DNA of 64,000 nucleotides from Ferribacterium limneticum (lineage in GTDB: Bacteria > Pseudomonadota > Gammaproteobacteria > Burkholderiales > Rhodocyclaceae). Below the pieces are notes generated by a model that did no database searches, had not been told where the DNA came from, and saw nothing but the letters and a program-made list of their open reading frames with translations. The stretch covers positions 1,231,001-1,295,000 of the forward strand of contig NZ_CP075190.1 in the NCBI RefSeq assembly GCF_020510585.1. The letters run 5' to 3'. Shown here piece after piece: positions 26,450 through 34,036 of the stretch (the stretch's first letter is position 1; each line of letters opens with the position of its first letter). The translations under genes and the position numbers were made by a program.

Positions 26450-28498
26450 ATGACTGTCGTGCGCAAACTCGGGATAGGCGTAGCCGTGCTGGTCGGCTTG
26501 CTGGTCGTGGCGGCCGGTGTGTTGTACGCGCTGTTCGACGAGGCGGCGATCAAGCGGCAACTGGTCGACCAAGTGGCGGCCAAGACGGGCCGGCAGTTGA
26601 CCATCGGGGGCGAGCTTGGCCTCTCGGTCTGGCCGGACGTGGCGGTTCGCGTCGGGCAGCTTGGCCTTTCCGAAGCGGACGGCCGTAGCGAATTCCTCAA
26701 ACTTTCTTCGGCTCGCATTGCGGTTGCCGTCATGCCGCTGCTCAGCAAGCGGCTGGAAGCCAGGCGCATTGAAATCGATGGTTTGACCGTCAATCTCGTC
26801 AAGCACAAGGACGGCTCGCTCAATATTGACGACCTGACCCGCGGCAAACCGGCGCCCGGCGCGGCGCCGGAGGCAGCGGCCGGCAAGCCTGGCGAGCCGC
26901 TGGAAATCGACGTCGCCGGGTTGGAACTGCGCAATGTGCGGGTCAATTGGCGCGACGAGGCAACCGGCAAGACCTCCGAAATTTCCGACCTTGACCTGTC
27001 GACCGGCGCCTTGTCCGGCAATACCGGGAGCAAGCATTTCTCGGTCGAAAAACTCAAGTTGGCGACGCAAGGCAGTTCCGGCGCCGACCATTTTGTACTC
27101 GCCCTTGAAACGCCGGGCGTGGTGTTGACGGCAGGCGAGGCCAAGGGCGAGACGCTGACTTTCACGGCGACGCTGGAAAGTGCCGGCAAAAAGGTGGCGG
27201 CCAAAATTGCGCTGCAGGATCTGGCCGGCTCGCTCGACGCGCTGACCATCCGCAACCTCGCTTTCGGGCTTGACGGCAAAGTCGGCGAAGCCGAATTCAA
27301 GGCCGATCTGAGCTCGCCGGTGAGCCTCAACGGCAAGGACAAAATCCTTACGCTAGCCAAGCTGGCCGGCAGTCTTGAGGTAAGCAGCCCGGCGCTGCCC
27401 ATGAAGCAGGTCAAGCTGCCGATGGACGGTCGGCTGACCGCCGACATTGGCCGCCAGCGGGCTGATCTCGCCCTCAAGACTCGTCTCGACGACGCGCAAA
27501 TGGACCTCAAGCTGCTGGTCGAGCGCTTCTCGCCCCTGGCGCTGGATTTCACCCTCGGCATAGACCAGCTCAATGTCGACCGCTATCTGCCGCCAAAAAA
27601 GGCCGGGTCAGGCGGCAAGGCGACCGCCAAAACCGAAACGGGCGGTGGGGCGGAGGCGAAGATCGATCTGTCGGCGCTGAAAGGCCTCGACCTCAAGGGC
27701 GCCATCAAGATCGGCCGACTGCAGGCCCACAAGCTCAAACTCAGCGGGCTCGACGTGCAGATCGAGGCGGCCGGCGGTCGTCTGCAGGTCGCACCGCTGC
27801 GCGCCAGCCTCTACGGCGGATCGCTCGACGGGGCGCTCGCGGTCAACGCCGCCAACAACCAGTTTTCCCTGCGCCAGAACCTGCGTGGCATCGATATCTC
27901 GCCGCTGCTCAAGGATCTGGCCGACAAGGATTTTCTCGAAGGCCATGGCAATGTGTCGCTCGATGTCATGACACGCGGCGACACGGTTTCTGCCCTCAAG
28001 CGCGGGCTGGCCGGCAAGGCAGCTCTCGACTTGCGTGACGGCGCCATCAAGGGCATCAACGTGGCGAAACTGCTGCGCAGCGCCAAGAACTTGCTAGGTG
28101 GCAAGCAGGCCGTCAGCGGTACCGCCGATACGGCGGAAAAGACTGAATTTTCCGGGATGACCGCCAGCTTCACCATCGACGGCGGTATCGCCCGGAACAA
28201 CGACCTGTCGCTGAAATCACCCGTCGTGCGCCTGGCCGGCGAAGGCGCCATCGACATCGGGCACGACCGGGTCGACTATCTCGCCAAGGTCAGCGTCGAT
28301 GAGTCATTGACCGGCCCCGGCTCGGAACTGGCGCAGCTCAAGGGCATTTCCGTACCGCTGCGCCTGCGCGGCCCGTACAGCCAGATCGCCTACACGCTCG
28401 AACTCGACAAACTGCTCGTCGAAGTCGCCAAGAGCCAGCTCAAGGAAAAGGCCAAGGAAGCGCTGGGCAAGGAGTTGCAGAAACTGTTCGGGAGATAG
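26450..28498 (+). CDS. AsmA family protein
   Basis: 682 residues: one N-terminal membrane anchor (LGIGVAVLVGLLVVAAGVLY) and a long beta-rich periplasmic part typical of AsmA/TamB-like proteins. Members are linked to lipid movement between membranes and outer-membrane assembly. The N-terminal AsmA pattern (VKRQL-like AAIKRQLVDQVAAKTGRQL and LARIAVAVMPLL-like SARIAVAVMPLLSKRLEARR) and the C-terminal AsmA region (GAIKGINVAKLLR) are visible. GAGGAAAC precedes the ATG. It appears monocistronic. Confidence 0.9.
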   Translation: MTVVRKLGIGVAVLVGLLVVAAGVLYALFDEAAIKRQLVDQVAAKTGRQLTIGGELGLSVWPDVAVRVGQLGLSEADGRSEFLKLSSARIAVAVMPLLSKRLEARRIEIDGLTVNLVKHKDGSLNIDDLTRGKPAPGAAPEAAAGKPGEPLEIDVAGLELRNVRVNWRDEATGKTSEISDLDLSTGALSGNTGSKHFSVEKLKLATQGSSGADHFVLALETPGVVLTAGEAKGETLTFTATLESAGKKVAAKIALQDLAGSLDALTIRNLAFGLDGKVGEAEFKADLSSPVSLNGKDKILTLAKLAGSLEVSSPALPMKQVKLPMDGRLTADIGRQRADLALKTRLDDAQMDLKLLVERFSPLALDFTLGIDQLNVDRYLPPKKAGSGGKATAKTETGGGAEAKIDLSALKGLDLKGAIKIGRLQAHKLKLSGLDVQIEAAGGRLQVAPLRASLYGGSLDGALAVNAANNQFSLRQNLRGIDISPLLKDLADKDFLEGHGNVSLDVMTRGDTVSALKRGLAGKAALDLRDGAIKGINVAKLLRSAKNLLGGKQAVSGTADTAEKTEFSGMTASFTIDGGIARNNDLSLKSPVVRLAGEGAIDIGHDRVDYLAKVSVDESLTGPGSELAQLKGISVPLRLRGPYSQIAYTLELDKLLVEVAKSQLKEKAKEALGKELQKLFGR

Positions 28499-28505
28499 GG
28501 CGTAA

Positions 28506-28529
28506 GTCCGAAATTCGATTGCTTCGGAC
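28506..28529 (+). terminator. Possible hairpin after asmA
   Basis: Seven-base stem GTCCGAA / TTCGGAC with a 10-base loop directly after the AsmA stop. No T-run follows, so intrinsic termination is uncertain. Confidence 0.35.
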
Positions 28530-28588
28530 GAATAGGGAGCTTATTTGCCTGAAGCAGAGCACCATCGAGATCGGTTTGCGGAGGCTTC

Positions 28589-28624
28589 CACGGTCAACCG
28601 GAAAAAACGGCCAAAATTGAAATA
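28589..28624 (+). repeat. CGGTCAACCGG dispersed repeat, copy 7 of 18
   Basis: Exact core, then AAAAAACGGCCAAAATTG and AAATAG. An orphan reading-frame fragment begins directly to its right. Confidence 0.85.
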
Positions 28625-28794
28625 GTGGAAAACAGCAGGGGGCTACCTCCCGTCTTTCCGGGAAACGCGTCATCCAAGGCGACACCAAACCCAATTGGTA
28701 TTTCGATTTGTGCTATCCGGAACCTTTGAGTGAAGCGCTCAAAGAATTGACGGATTGTTTGCGCGACGAATTGCCCGATGAGGACAATGGATAA
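28621..28794 (+). pseudogene. Orphan C-terminal coding fragment
   Basis: 57 codons open to a TAA, with no ATG or GTG start. The part reading GDTKPNWYFDLCYPEPLSEA then LKELTDCLRDELPDEDNG has coding-like composition. It begins right at a dispersed repeat, so it may be the tail of a gene cut off there. The family is not recognised. Confidence 0.35.
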
Positions 28795-28819
28795 GAAGTA
28801 AATAGCTTGCCCGTCACTC

Positions 28820-30085
28820 CTACTCGGCTCGGACGGGGCGCAATCTTCTGGCGATGCTGCACCAGTGTTTGGGATCTTCGTAGCCGGTGACACCCCATCT
28901 GGCGCGGTGTGCGTCGCCGCAGACGAGCGGCCGAAGTCGTGACAAATCGAGTTTGTCGTAGGTGACGCCCCACAGGCAACTGGCAGCGTTGTAGGAGGCG
29001 CAGGCCGGGTTGCCGTCCGACATGATTCGGAAAACGGCCAAGCCGCCGTTCGGTGCCGGGAAATCGTGGGATCGCCAGCCGGTCCGTGCCAGCCTTGCTC
29101 TCTCGGCAGCGACTCTGTCAGCTTCGGCCGCCTTTTCGGCGGCAAGCTTATCCGCTTCCCTTCTTTCGCCAGCAATTCTGTCGGCTTCGGCCTGGGCTTG
29201 GGCTTTGGCGCTTTCCAGGCTACGCCGCTCGGCATTGAGCTTCGCCTTCTCCGCAGCCAACTTGTCGGCTTCGGCTTGTTGGTTTGCGCGGTCGCGGGCC
29301 ATCTTGTCCGCTTCCGCCACCCTCGCTTTCTCAGCCGCCATTTTGTCTGCTTCGGCTTTTCGGGCGTATTCCTGCGCCAGTCGGTCCGAATCGGCAGCTA
29401 GTGCTTTCTCGGTTGCAGACCTCTCTTGTTCGGCGGTGTTTTGGTACACCCAGTAACCACCAGCCCCGAGTGCGATGGCCGTCAACGAGAGCGCAATGAG
29501 GGTGAGCGAGTTTTTTCCCGCGGCTGGCGCTGCTCGCGGCGATGTTGCGCCATCTTCTGTCTTTGGCGTGCTCCGGCCTGGCACGGCAGCCTTCTCCGAC
29601 GTTTCGACGCCGCCTTGTTGCAGTGAAGCAACATGCGGGCTCAACGCCTTGATCAGCACTTGAACATCCGAGTCCCAACGCGCGTGCGTCAACTCGACGC
29701 CGTTGCGATAGGCAAGCTCTGTGAGGTCCGTCGGCAACTGGTCAGCGCGCGGCATGCGCGCCCCGTGCACGAGCACTGGCACGACCGGAATGTCGCGCTT
29801 CAACGCCGAGGCGGTTTCAAGGCGGACGAAATCCAAAGGGTCGTCGAGCCGGCGCTGGCCCGCCTCATCCGTGGCGTCGACCCAGCTCTTGCCGATGATC
29901 GCCAGCAACACCCCGCACGAGGCCACGTGCTCATCGATGACGCGGCGAAAATCACGTCCCGGCTCAATGCCGGCCACATCCATGAAGACCGTGTCCTCGC
30001 CGAAATGGCTGATGAGATCGTCGAACAAGCGACCGGCCTGACCTTCGGCATCTTCTCGGCGATAGCTTATGAAAATGGCACGCAT
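28820..30085 (-). CDS. TIR-domain membrane protein with long coiled coil
   Basis: 421 residues. Residues 1-150 are a bacterial TIR domain (FISYRREDAEGQAGRLFDDL, IIGKSWVDA, and DFVRLETA with the conserved Glu at 90). One membrane helix spans about 192-214. Residues 218-350 are a charged Ala/Glu/Lys coiled coil built of repeats such as ADKMAAEKARVAEADKM. The C-terminal 70 residues carry four cysteines. By topology the TIR part is cytoplasmic and the coiled coil and tail periplasmic. TIR domains often cleave NAD in antiviral defence, but such anchored forms may instead signal. Function is inferred only by domain. Confidence 0.88.
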   Translation of the reverse strand: MRAIFISYRREDAEGQAGRLFDDLISHFGEDTVFMDVAGIEPGRDFRRVIDEHVASCGVLLAIIGKSWVDATDEAGQRRLDDPLDFVRLETASALKRDIPVVPVLVHGARMPRADQLPTDLTELAYRNGVELTHARWDSDVQVLIKALSPHVASLQQGGVETSEKAAVPGRSTPKTEDGATSPRAAPAAGKNSLTLIALSLTAIALGAGGYWVYQNTAEQERSATEKALAADSDRLAQEYARKAEADKMAAEKARVAEADKMARDRANQQAEADKLAAEKAKLNAERRSLESAKAQAQAEADRIAGERREADKLAAEKAAEADRVAAERARLARTGWRSHDFPAPNGGLAVFRIMSDGNPACASYNAASCLWGVTYDKLDLSRLRPLVCGDAHRARWGVTGYEDPKHWCSIARRLRPVRAE

Positions 30086-30298
30086 AACGGCCTCCTTGCC
30101 GCGCTATTCAAAGCAACGCGACGTTTAAATATTTCTTTCGTTTATTTCTTGAATCCCGTGCCGTTCAGACTGCGGCCCTCCTGCCAAGTTCCATCCAGCA
30201 TAGTGGTGACAAGGCCGGGTGCAGCGTTGAACGCGACAAGAAAACAATAGGTGTCGGACCGCTACTGTTCGGCCGCTGGGGTAGCGCTGGAGCGGCTT

Positions 30299-30336
30299 CC
30301 ACGGTCAACCGGAAAAAAGCGCGAAATTTGAAAGGG
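30299..30336 (+). repeat. CGGTCAACCGG dispersed repeat, copy 8 of 18
   Basis: Exact core, then AAAAAAGCGCGAAATTTG and AAAGGG. Confidence 0.85.
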
Positions 30337-30427
30337 GAAAAAACTCCGACCGCTATGGTGCTGCGTGGCGTTTACAAAACGACACATATTATTTGTTGCA
30401 ATGCAGCATGATTCTGAGACAATAGCG

Positions 30428-30488
30428 ACTGTCTCCTCCATCTCCTCCAAGAAATGGATTTATGCCCGCCCAAAGCGGGCATTTTTTT
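30428..30488 (+). ncRNA. Candidate small RNA with anti-Shine-Dalgarno loop
   Basis: A promoter-like TTGCAA, 17-base gap, ACAATA lies just upstream. The transcript would contain TGTCTCCTCCATCTCCTCCA, with CTCCTCC displayed in a loop closed by TCCAT / ATGGA. It would end at a strong terminator, ATGCCCGC / GCGGGCAT plus seven T. CU-rich loops of this kind are used by some small RNAs to cover ribosome sites. No family is recognised. Confidence 0.4.
30462..30488 (+). terminator. Rho-independent terminator
   Basis: Stem ATGCCCGC / GCGGGCAT, loop CCAAA, then a run of seven T. Confidence 0.8.
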
Positions 30489-30542
30489 GCCCGGATGAAT
30501 GACTCGCAGGGTGAACAGGTGCGCATTGGCACCATTCGTACA

Positions 30543-30600
30543 GACAAAAAAGAAGCCCGTCTAACGCGGGCTTTCAGGTGGTTTGTCTCCTCCACCCAAA
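30543..30600 (-). ncRNA. Candidate second small RNA, opposite strand
   Basis: Read leftwards, GGTGG / CCACC closes a loop holding AGGAGACAAA. A terminator AAGCCCG / CGGGCTT with a T-rich tail (CTTCTTTTTTG) follows. It shares the 11-base motif TGTCTCCTCCA (as its complement) with the candidate at 30428. The 5' end and promoter are not resolved. Confidence 0.35.
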
Positions 30601-30761
30601 TCAAAAGGGTTCGGTTGGACGCCATGCATCCAAGAGGTGCGGAATTGTCGCTGGTTCAATCGATTTTGTATAGATGAATTTCAATCCCGCGGCAACGACG
30701 TGGGAGGCCAAGCAGATCTTCAGCAAATTCGCCGCGACAGCCGCATGTCCGATGCACTAAA

Positions 30762-30813
30762 AATAGGGATGACCCCTGTTGTTCTGATTAATTCGACCTT
30801 GGCCCCTTTGATT
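30762..30813 (+). repeat. REP-like repeat, GGGGTCAGACCCC / TTAATTCGACC type, copy a
   Basis: TAGGGATGACCCCTGTTG, then TTAATTCGACC and TTGGCCCCTTTGATT. Repeated with variation near 31831, 31968, 36075, 36161 and 37264. Confidence 0.6.
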
Positions 30814-30842
30814 CACATGAGCCAGCTTCCTTCTCGCTGTGC

Positions 30843-31787
30843 CTATGGGGCTGGCTGAAAGGCAGCCAGTTGCTTTTGCAGCTTCCAGGCATCGCATTCC
30901 GGGCAGATCGTGCCGCGCCCCTTGCCGGTCAGCATGACCATGGCGTTTGCGCGGCACTTCTTGCAGCGGATGCCGAGGTGGCTCAGATCGAGATAGGGTT
31001 TCGTCCAGTCAGACGTCACTTCAGGCAGCGTGGCCGCCAGCCAGGCAAATTCACCGACGTCGAAGAAGTTGCCCAGTCCGATCCAGCGCAATGCCTTCAG
31101 CTTGCCGAGCGGGCGCAACGAACCATCGGCAACGTGAACCGCGCCGAGGTGCAGCCAGCGCAGCCGGGTCAGGTCGGCGAGCGGGGCCAGCGTGGCCAGT
31201 GTCTGGCGCTTGCGTTCCGCGCCGGAAAAGCCGAGGCCTTCAAGATCCGTCAGGGTGGCAAGCGGCGAAAGGTCAGTGATTGCCTTGAGATTGTCCAGTT
31301 CCAGCCAGCGCAGCGACGACATTTCGCCGAGCACGTCAATGTTCGTCACGCCGGGCGAACTGCCGAGATGCAGCGCCTGGAGCCTGTCCAGCGCCGGCAG
31401 GGCAGCCAGCGAGGAGATGTTGCTCCATTTGACGTAAAGGCCTTCGAGCGACGGTATGCGGCAGGCAGCGTCGAATAGCGCCTGCGGCGTGCGCGACTGA
31501 AACCACAGATAGCGAACGCCATTCAGGGTCGGCAGGAACTCGCACCAAGCCTGCACTAACGCCTTCTGCGCCTTGGCCGGCAAGTCGGTCTGGGTGCAGG
31601 CGATGGCCAGGTTTTCACCGCCCGCATAGTCCTCCGGCTGGCGCACGCTGCGGGGCGGAAAATCCTCGCCCGGCCGGTGGTACCAGAAGCCGTGCCAGGG
31701 CTGGGGCCCAGCCCGCCTTGCCTGCTCCTGCGCAGCAAGCACGGCATCCTGAAGCTGCTTGCGGAATTCGTCCATCGACAGGTTCAT
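30843..31787 (-). CDS. Leucine-rich-repeat protein with C-terminal zinc-ribbon-like motif
   Basis: 314 residues. The middle (about 105-260) is a run of leucine-rich repeats of about 23-25 residues (LPALDRLQALHLGSSPGVTN; MSSLRWLELDNLKAITDLSP). The C-terminus has CKKC ... CPEC spacing like a zinc ribbon. There is no signal peptide, so it is cytoplasmic. The start at 31787 has GGGAGA upstream. It lies between REP-like repeats in the accessory region. Function unknown. Confidence 0.75.
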   Translation of the reverse strand: MNLSMDEFRKQLQDAVLAAQEQARRAGPQPWHGFWYHRPGEDFPPRSVRQPEDYAGGENLAIACTQTDLPAKAQKALVQAWCEFLPTLNGVRYLWFQSRTPQALFDAACRIPSLEGLYVKWSNISSLAALPALDRLQALHLGSSPGVTNIDVLGEMSSLRWLELDNLKAITDLSPLATLTDLEGLGFSGAERKRQTLATLAPLADLTRLRWLHLGAVHVADGSLRPLGKLKALRWIGLGNFFDVGEFAWLAATLPEVTSDWTKPYLDLSHLGIRCKKCRANAMVMLTGKGRGTICPECDAWKLQKQLAAFQPAP

Positions 31788-31830
31788 GAGATCTCCCGAT
31801 TCATTGCAGGCTGCGGCCGCGTTATCAAGC

Positions 31831-31895
31831 AAAGGGGTCGGAGTTAATTAGATTTTGTTCAAACAAATAATAGGGGTCTGACCCCTATTGTTCTG
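31831..31895 (+). repeat. REP-like repeat, copy b
   Basis: AAAGGGGTCGGAGTTAATTA, followed by TAGGGGTCTGACCCCTATTG, an inverted repeat GGGGTC / GACCCC. Confidence 0.65.
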
Positions 31896-31918
31896 AAAAA
31901 GCCGGGACATGCACGGCC

Positions 31919-31955
31919 GATTTTGTTTTTGGCTGTTTTTTCCGGGTGACCGTGG
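31919..31955 (-). repeat. CGGTCAACCGG dispersed repeat, copy 9 of 18
   Basis: Core with one change (CGGTCACCCGG), then AAAAAACAGCCAAAAAC and AAAATCGG. Confidence 0.7.
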
Positions 31956-31967
31956 GAGTCAGAAAAA

Positions 31968-32050
31968 CTAATTCACTCTGACCCCTTTGGCTTGATTGAC
32001 CCCTATTGTCGGTTTAATTCGACCCTGGCCCCTTTGATTGCTTTGATTGC
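31968..32050 (+). repeat. REP-like repeat, copy c
   Basis: CTAATTCACTCTGACCCCTT, then TTAATTCGACCCTGGCCCC and TTTGATTGCTTTGATTGC. Confidence 0.65.
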
Positions 32051-32056
32051 GATTGC

Positions 32057-32314
32057 TTATGTGTTGCTGATAACAGCGGCGGGAATGCTATGAATAACGA
32101 GGCAATATTTTTTGCTTGTAGGTGTCGCGGCAAGAACTTTGGTTAGCTTTGCAGATGTGGATTTGCTACGACTCCCTTTACCTTGGTTTGACGCTTTGAC
32201 ATGCGCAAGGGCTCTGCTTTCCGCTTGTGCCTTGCTATCAGCAGTAACAATTACTTCGCGGATGCTTTCGTCTTTGTCGGTGTGGAGATAAACCCTATAT
32301 AAACGGTCAGTCAT
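32057..32314 (-). CDS. Hypothetical protein of the low-GC cassette
   Basis: 85 residues starting MTDRLYRVYLHTDKDE, with TGGAG seven bases before the ATG. It has no recognised domain, a Lys/Ser-rich middle and one cysteine. It is AT-rich compared with the rest of the window and is the last of three AT-rich genes in one direction, suggesting acquisition by transfer. Confidence 0.55.
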   Translation of the reverse strand: MTDRLYRVYLHTDKDESIREVIVTADSKAQAESRALAHVKASNQGKGSRSKSTSAKLTKVLAATPTSKKYCLVIHSIPAAVISNT

Positions 32315-32394
32315 TTTTTGCTCCAAAAATGTGGTTAGTATTACCCAAGAGTGTGTGTTGATAGGTTTGGGTGCTGTTGTTTGGTGATTTTAAT

Positions 32395-32997
32395 TCATGG
32401 CTTACTGTTTATAACACTGGCGGCACTCATGAAAATTAGGGAAATTAGCTCGAGAAGAAGGAGTAAGCAATAAATGAAGGCAAAAAAACTTGCTCCGGCA
32501 AGCTGATGTTGGCCATCAAATATTTTTGCGAAAACAGCGATTATTATGGCCAACACCATCATGAGTAGTGGATAACCCATGTCCGCATTTAATAGGTTTG
32601 TTTTTATTTTTTGGTTGTTCATGGCTCCGGGGAGTGAGAATATTAGTGCATAAACGCCAAGTCCAAAGCCCAATAGGTTTGGGAAAATTGAAATCGTTAA
32701 TTCATATCCAATTTCGCTATGCTGAATTGGTATAATAACCTTGTCAGCAACTGAGCTAAACCAAGGTATGTGTCCACAAATCCACTGCGCAAAGGATTGT
32801 CCGTAAAACAAAAACGTTACAAGAGCTGAAAGAGATAGTCGAAATCCAAATCTAGAAACCCATTGTATTGGAGGCGCAATACGGTCCACGAACAATATGT
32901 CGCCTCGCCAAGCATAGGCATTGACGATCAATGCAATGTCTTTTACAACTGGTATTTTGATCAAGATCCAAAGTAGAAAAACGTATATGTATCTCAC
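32395..32997 (-). CDS. Small inner-membrane protein of the low-GC cassette
   Basis: 200 residues with about five hydrophobic segments (YIYVFLLWILIKIPVV; LSLSALVTFLFYG; LLGFGLGVYALIF; YPLLMMVLAIIIAVFAKI; IYCLLLLLELISLIFM). It starts at GTG 32997, with AAGGAAAGG just upstream and overlapping the end of the preceding gene. It is AT-rich. Family not recognised; pairing with the 298-residue protein suggests a two-component membrane system. Confidence 0.65.
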   Translation of the reverse strand: MRYIYVFLLWILIKIPVVKDIALIVNAYAWRGDILFVDRIAPPIQWVSRFGFRLSLSALVTFLFYGQSFAQWICGHIPWFSSVADKVIIPIQHSEIGYELTISIFPNLLGFGLGVYALIFSLPGAMNNQKIKTNLLNADMGYPLLMMVLAIIIAVFAKIFDGQHQLAGASFFAFIYCLLLLLELISLIFMSAASVINSKP

Positions 32998-33011
32998 ACC
33001 TTTCCTTTCGT

Positions 33012-33908
33012 TTAAACCTTCCTTCGCGACTCTGCCTCGGCTACAGGGATTGATGCCAGAACATTCATTATTAGTCTATCCTCGCTATCAGATGTTCCCT
33101 GAACTACATTTTTTTTGAGAGGGTGATTATTCATATGGAAAACCCTCCTCCGGATGCTTTTCCCAATTTTTTCCATGTATGAAATACTGGCATTTCCATA
33201 AACTTTAGCAGTATTCAAAAACATTCTTGAATAATCGCTAAGCCCCATTTTTCCTGGCGAGTCTGTTTTTTCGATGTGCCCGAGAGTGTGAACGTTATTG
33301 CTCTTTAATTGGGAAACAACCGCATCTACAAATTGATCTGAGTTTGCAAAAGTTAGTTCAACCTCGATACGATTGTATCCACAAGCCTTCTTAAAAACAT
33401 CATCTAAGGCGCTTGAGCTAGATAGCTCTATTACTTTTAATTCATAATCAGAAAAACTGGATTCCACAATCGGTTTTAGAAAATCCTTCAGTGCCAGAGT
33501 AAAGACACTGGCTGCAGGCAAGCTACCATTTTTATCGGAATTTTGCACTGCCATAATGTGTCTGGTGTGATCAAAAACAAATCTAAACGAATATTTCTTT
33601 GAGGTGGAGTTGGGGCCGCCTTTGAATTCAACTTCGTTTGTGTAAAGATCTTTTACCTCTCCTGCTGAATCGAATTTAATAAAATTTCCGGATGTGAATT
33701 TTTCGGATGGGGTAATAATTGAAGGCGAAAATAGCATGTCATTTCGCAATCCATACGCATATATCTTAAGCCGTTGTTTTTTGACTGCAGCATTCACATC
33801 CTTGCGTAATAGATCCATCAATTGTTTATAGCCTACTTCGCCAACATCTCCCGATGTTTTTGTGTCACGAGGTAAAAGCTGCACGTTGTAGTATTTAAAT
33901 ACTGGCAT
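33012..33908 (-). CDS. DUF4747-like protein of the low-GC cassette
   Basis: 298 residues, soluble and AT-rich. The start (VFKYYNVQLLPRDTK), GYKQLMDLL, YGLRNDMLFSP and the C-terminal VYGNASISYMEK remind me of DUF4747 proteins, which are about this length; this is recalled, not searched. The ATG has TGGAG upstream. The membrane protein follows 14 bases downstream and uses a ribosome site at this gene's end. Function unknown; the setting beside TIR and helicase genes suggests defence. Confidence 0.55.
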   Translation of the reverse strand: MPVFKYYNVQLLPRDTKTSGDVGEVGYKQLMDLLRKDVNAAVKKQRLKIYAYGLRNDMLFSPSIITPSEKFTSGNFIKFDSAGEVKDLYTNEVEFKGGPNSTSKKYSFRFVFDHTRHIMAVQNSDKNGSLPAASVFTLALKDFLKPIVESSFSDYELKVIELSSSSALDDVFKKACGYNRIEVELTFANSDQFVDAVVSQLKSNNVHTLGHIEKTDSPGKMGLSDYSRMFLNTAKVYGNASISYMEKIGKSIRRRVFHMNNHPLKKNVVQGTSDSEDRLIMNVLASIPVAEAESRRKV

Positions 33909-34036
33909 GAAAACTCCATTTGCTGATTTAGGTAAATATTTTGATTGTTGCGTTTTGGTAATATCTGTTTATTAATAATTAAATTGCTTCATGGTTATGA
34001 GGCTGTTTAGTGTGTTGGCTGATGGCTATTACAAGA

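Larger units (their letters stand above)
30086..30842 (+). other. Gene-free stretch with small-RNA candidates and repeats
   Basis: 757 bases between the TIR gene and the LRR gene. It contains the TIR promoter side (AT-rich near 30118-30150), repeat copy 8, two hairpin-terminated candidate RNAs and a REP-like repeat. No convincing protein-coding frame is seen. Confidence 0.6.

Noticed and set aside
30428-30452. 3' end of a tmRNA or tRNA (ends in CTCCTCCA)
   Set aside because: No T-arm, no tmRNA body and no D-arm upstream; a terminator follows instead.
30389-30625. 78-codon leftward frame over the small-RNA candidates
   Set aside because: It crosses two terminators, has no ribosome site and has no coding-like composition.
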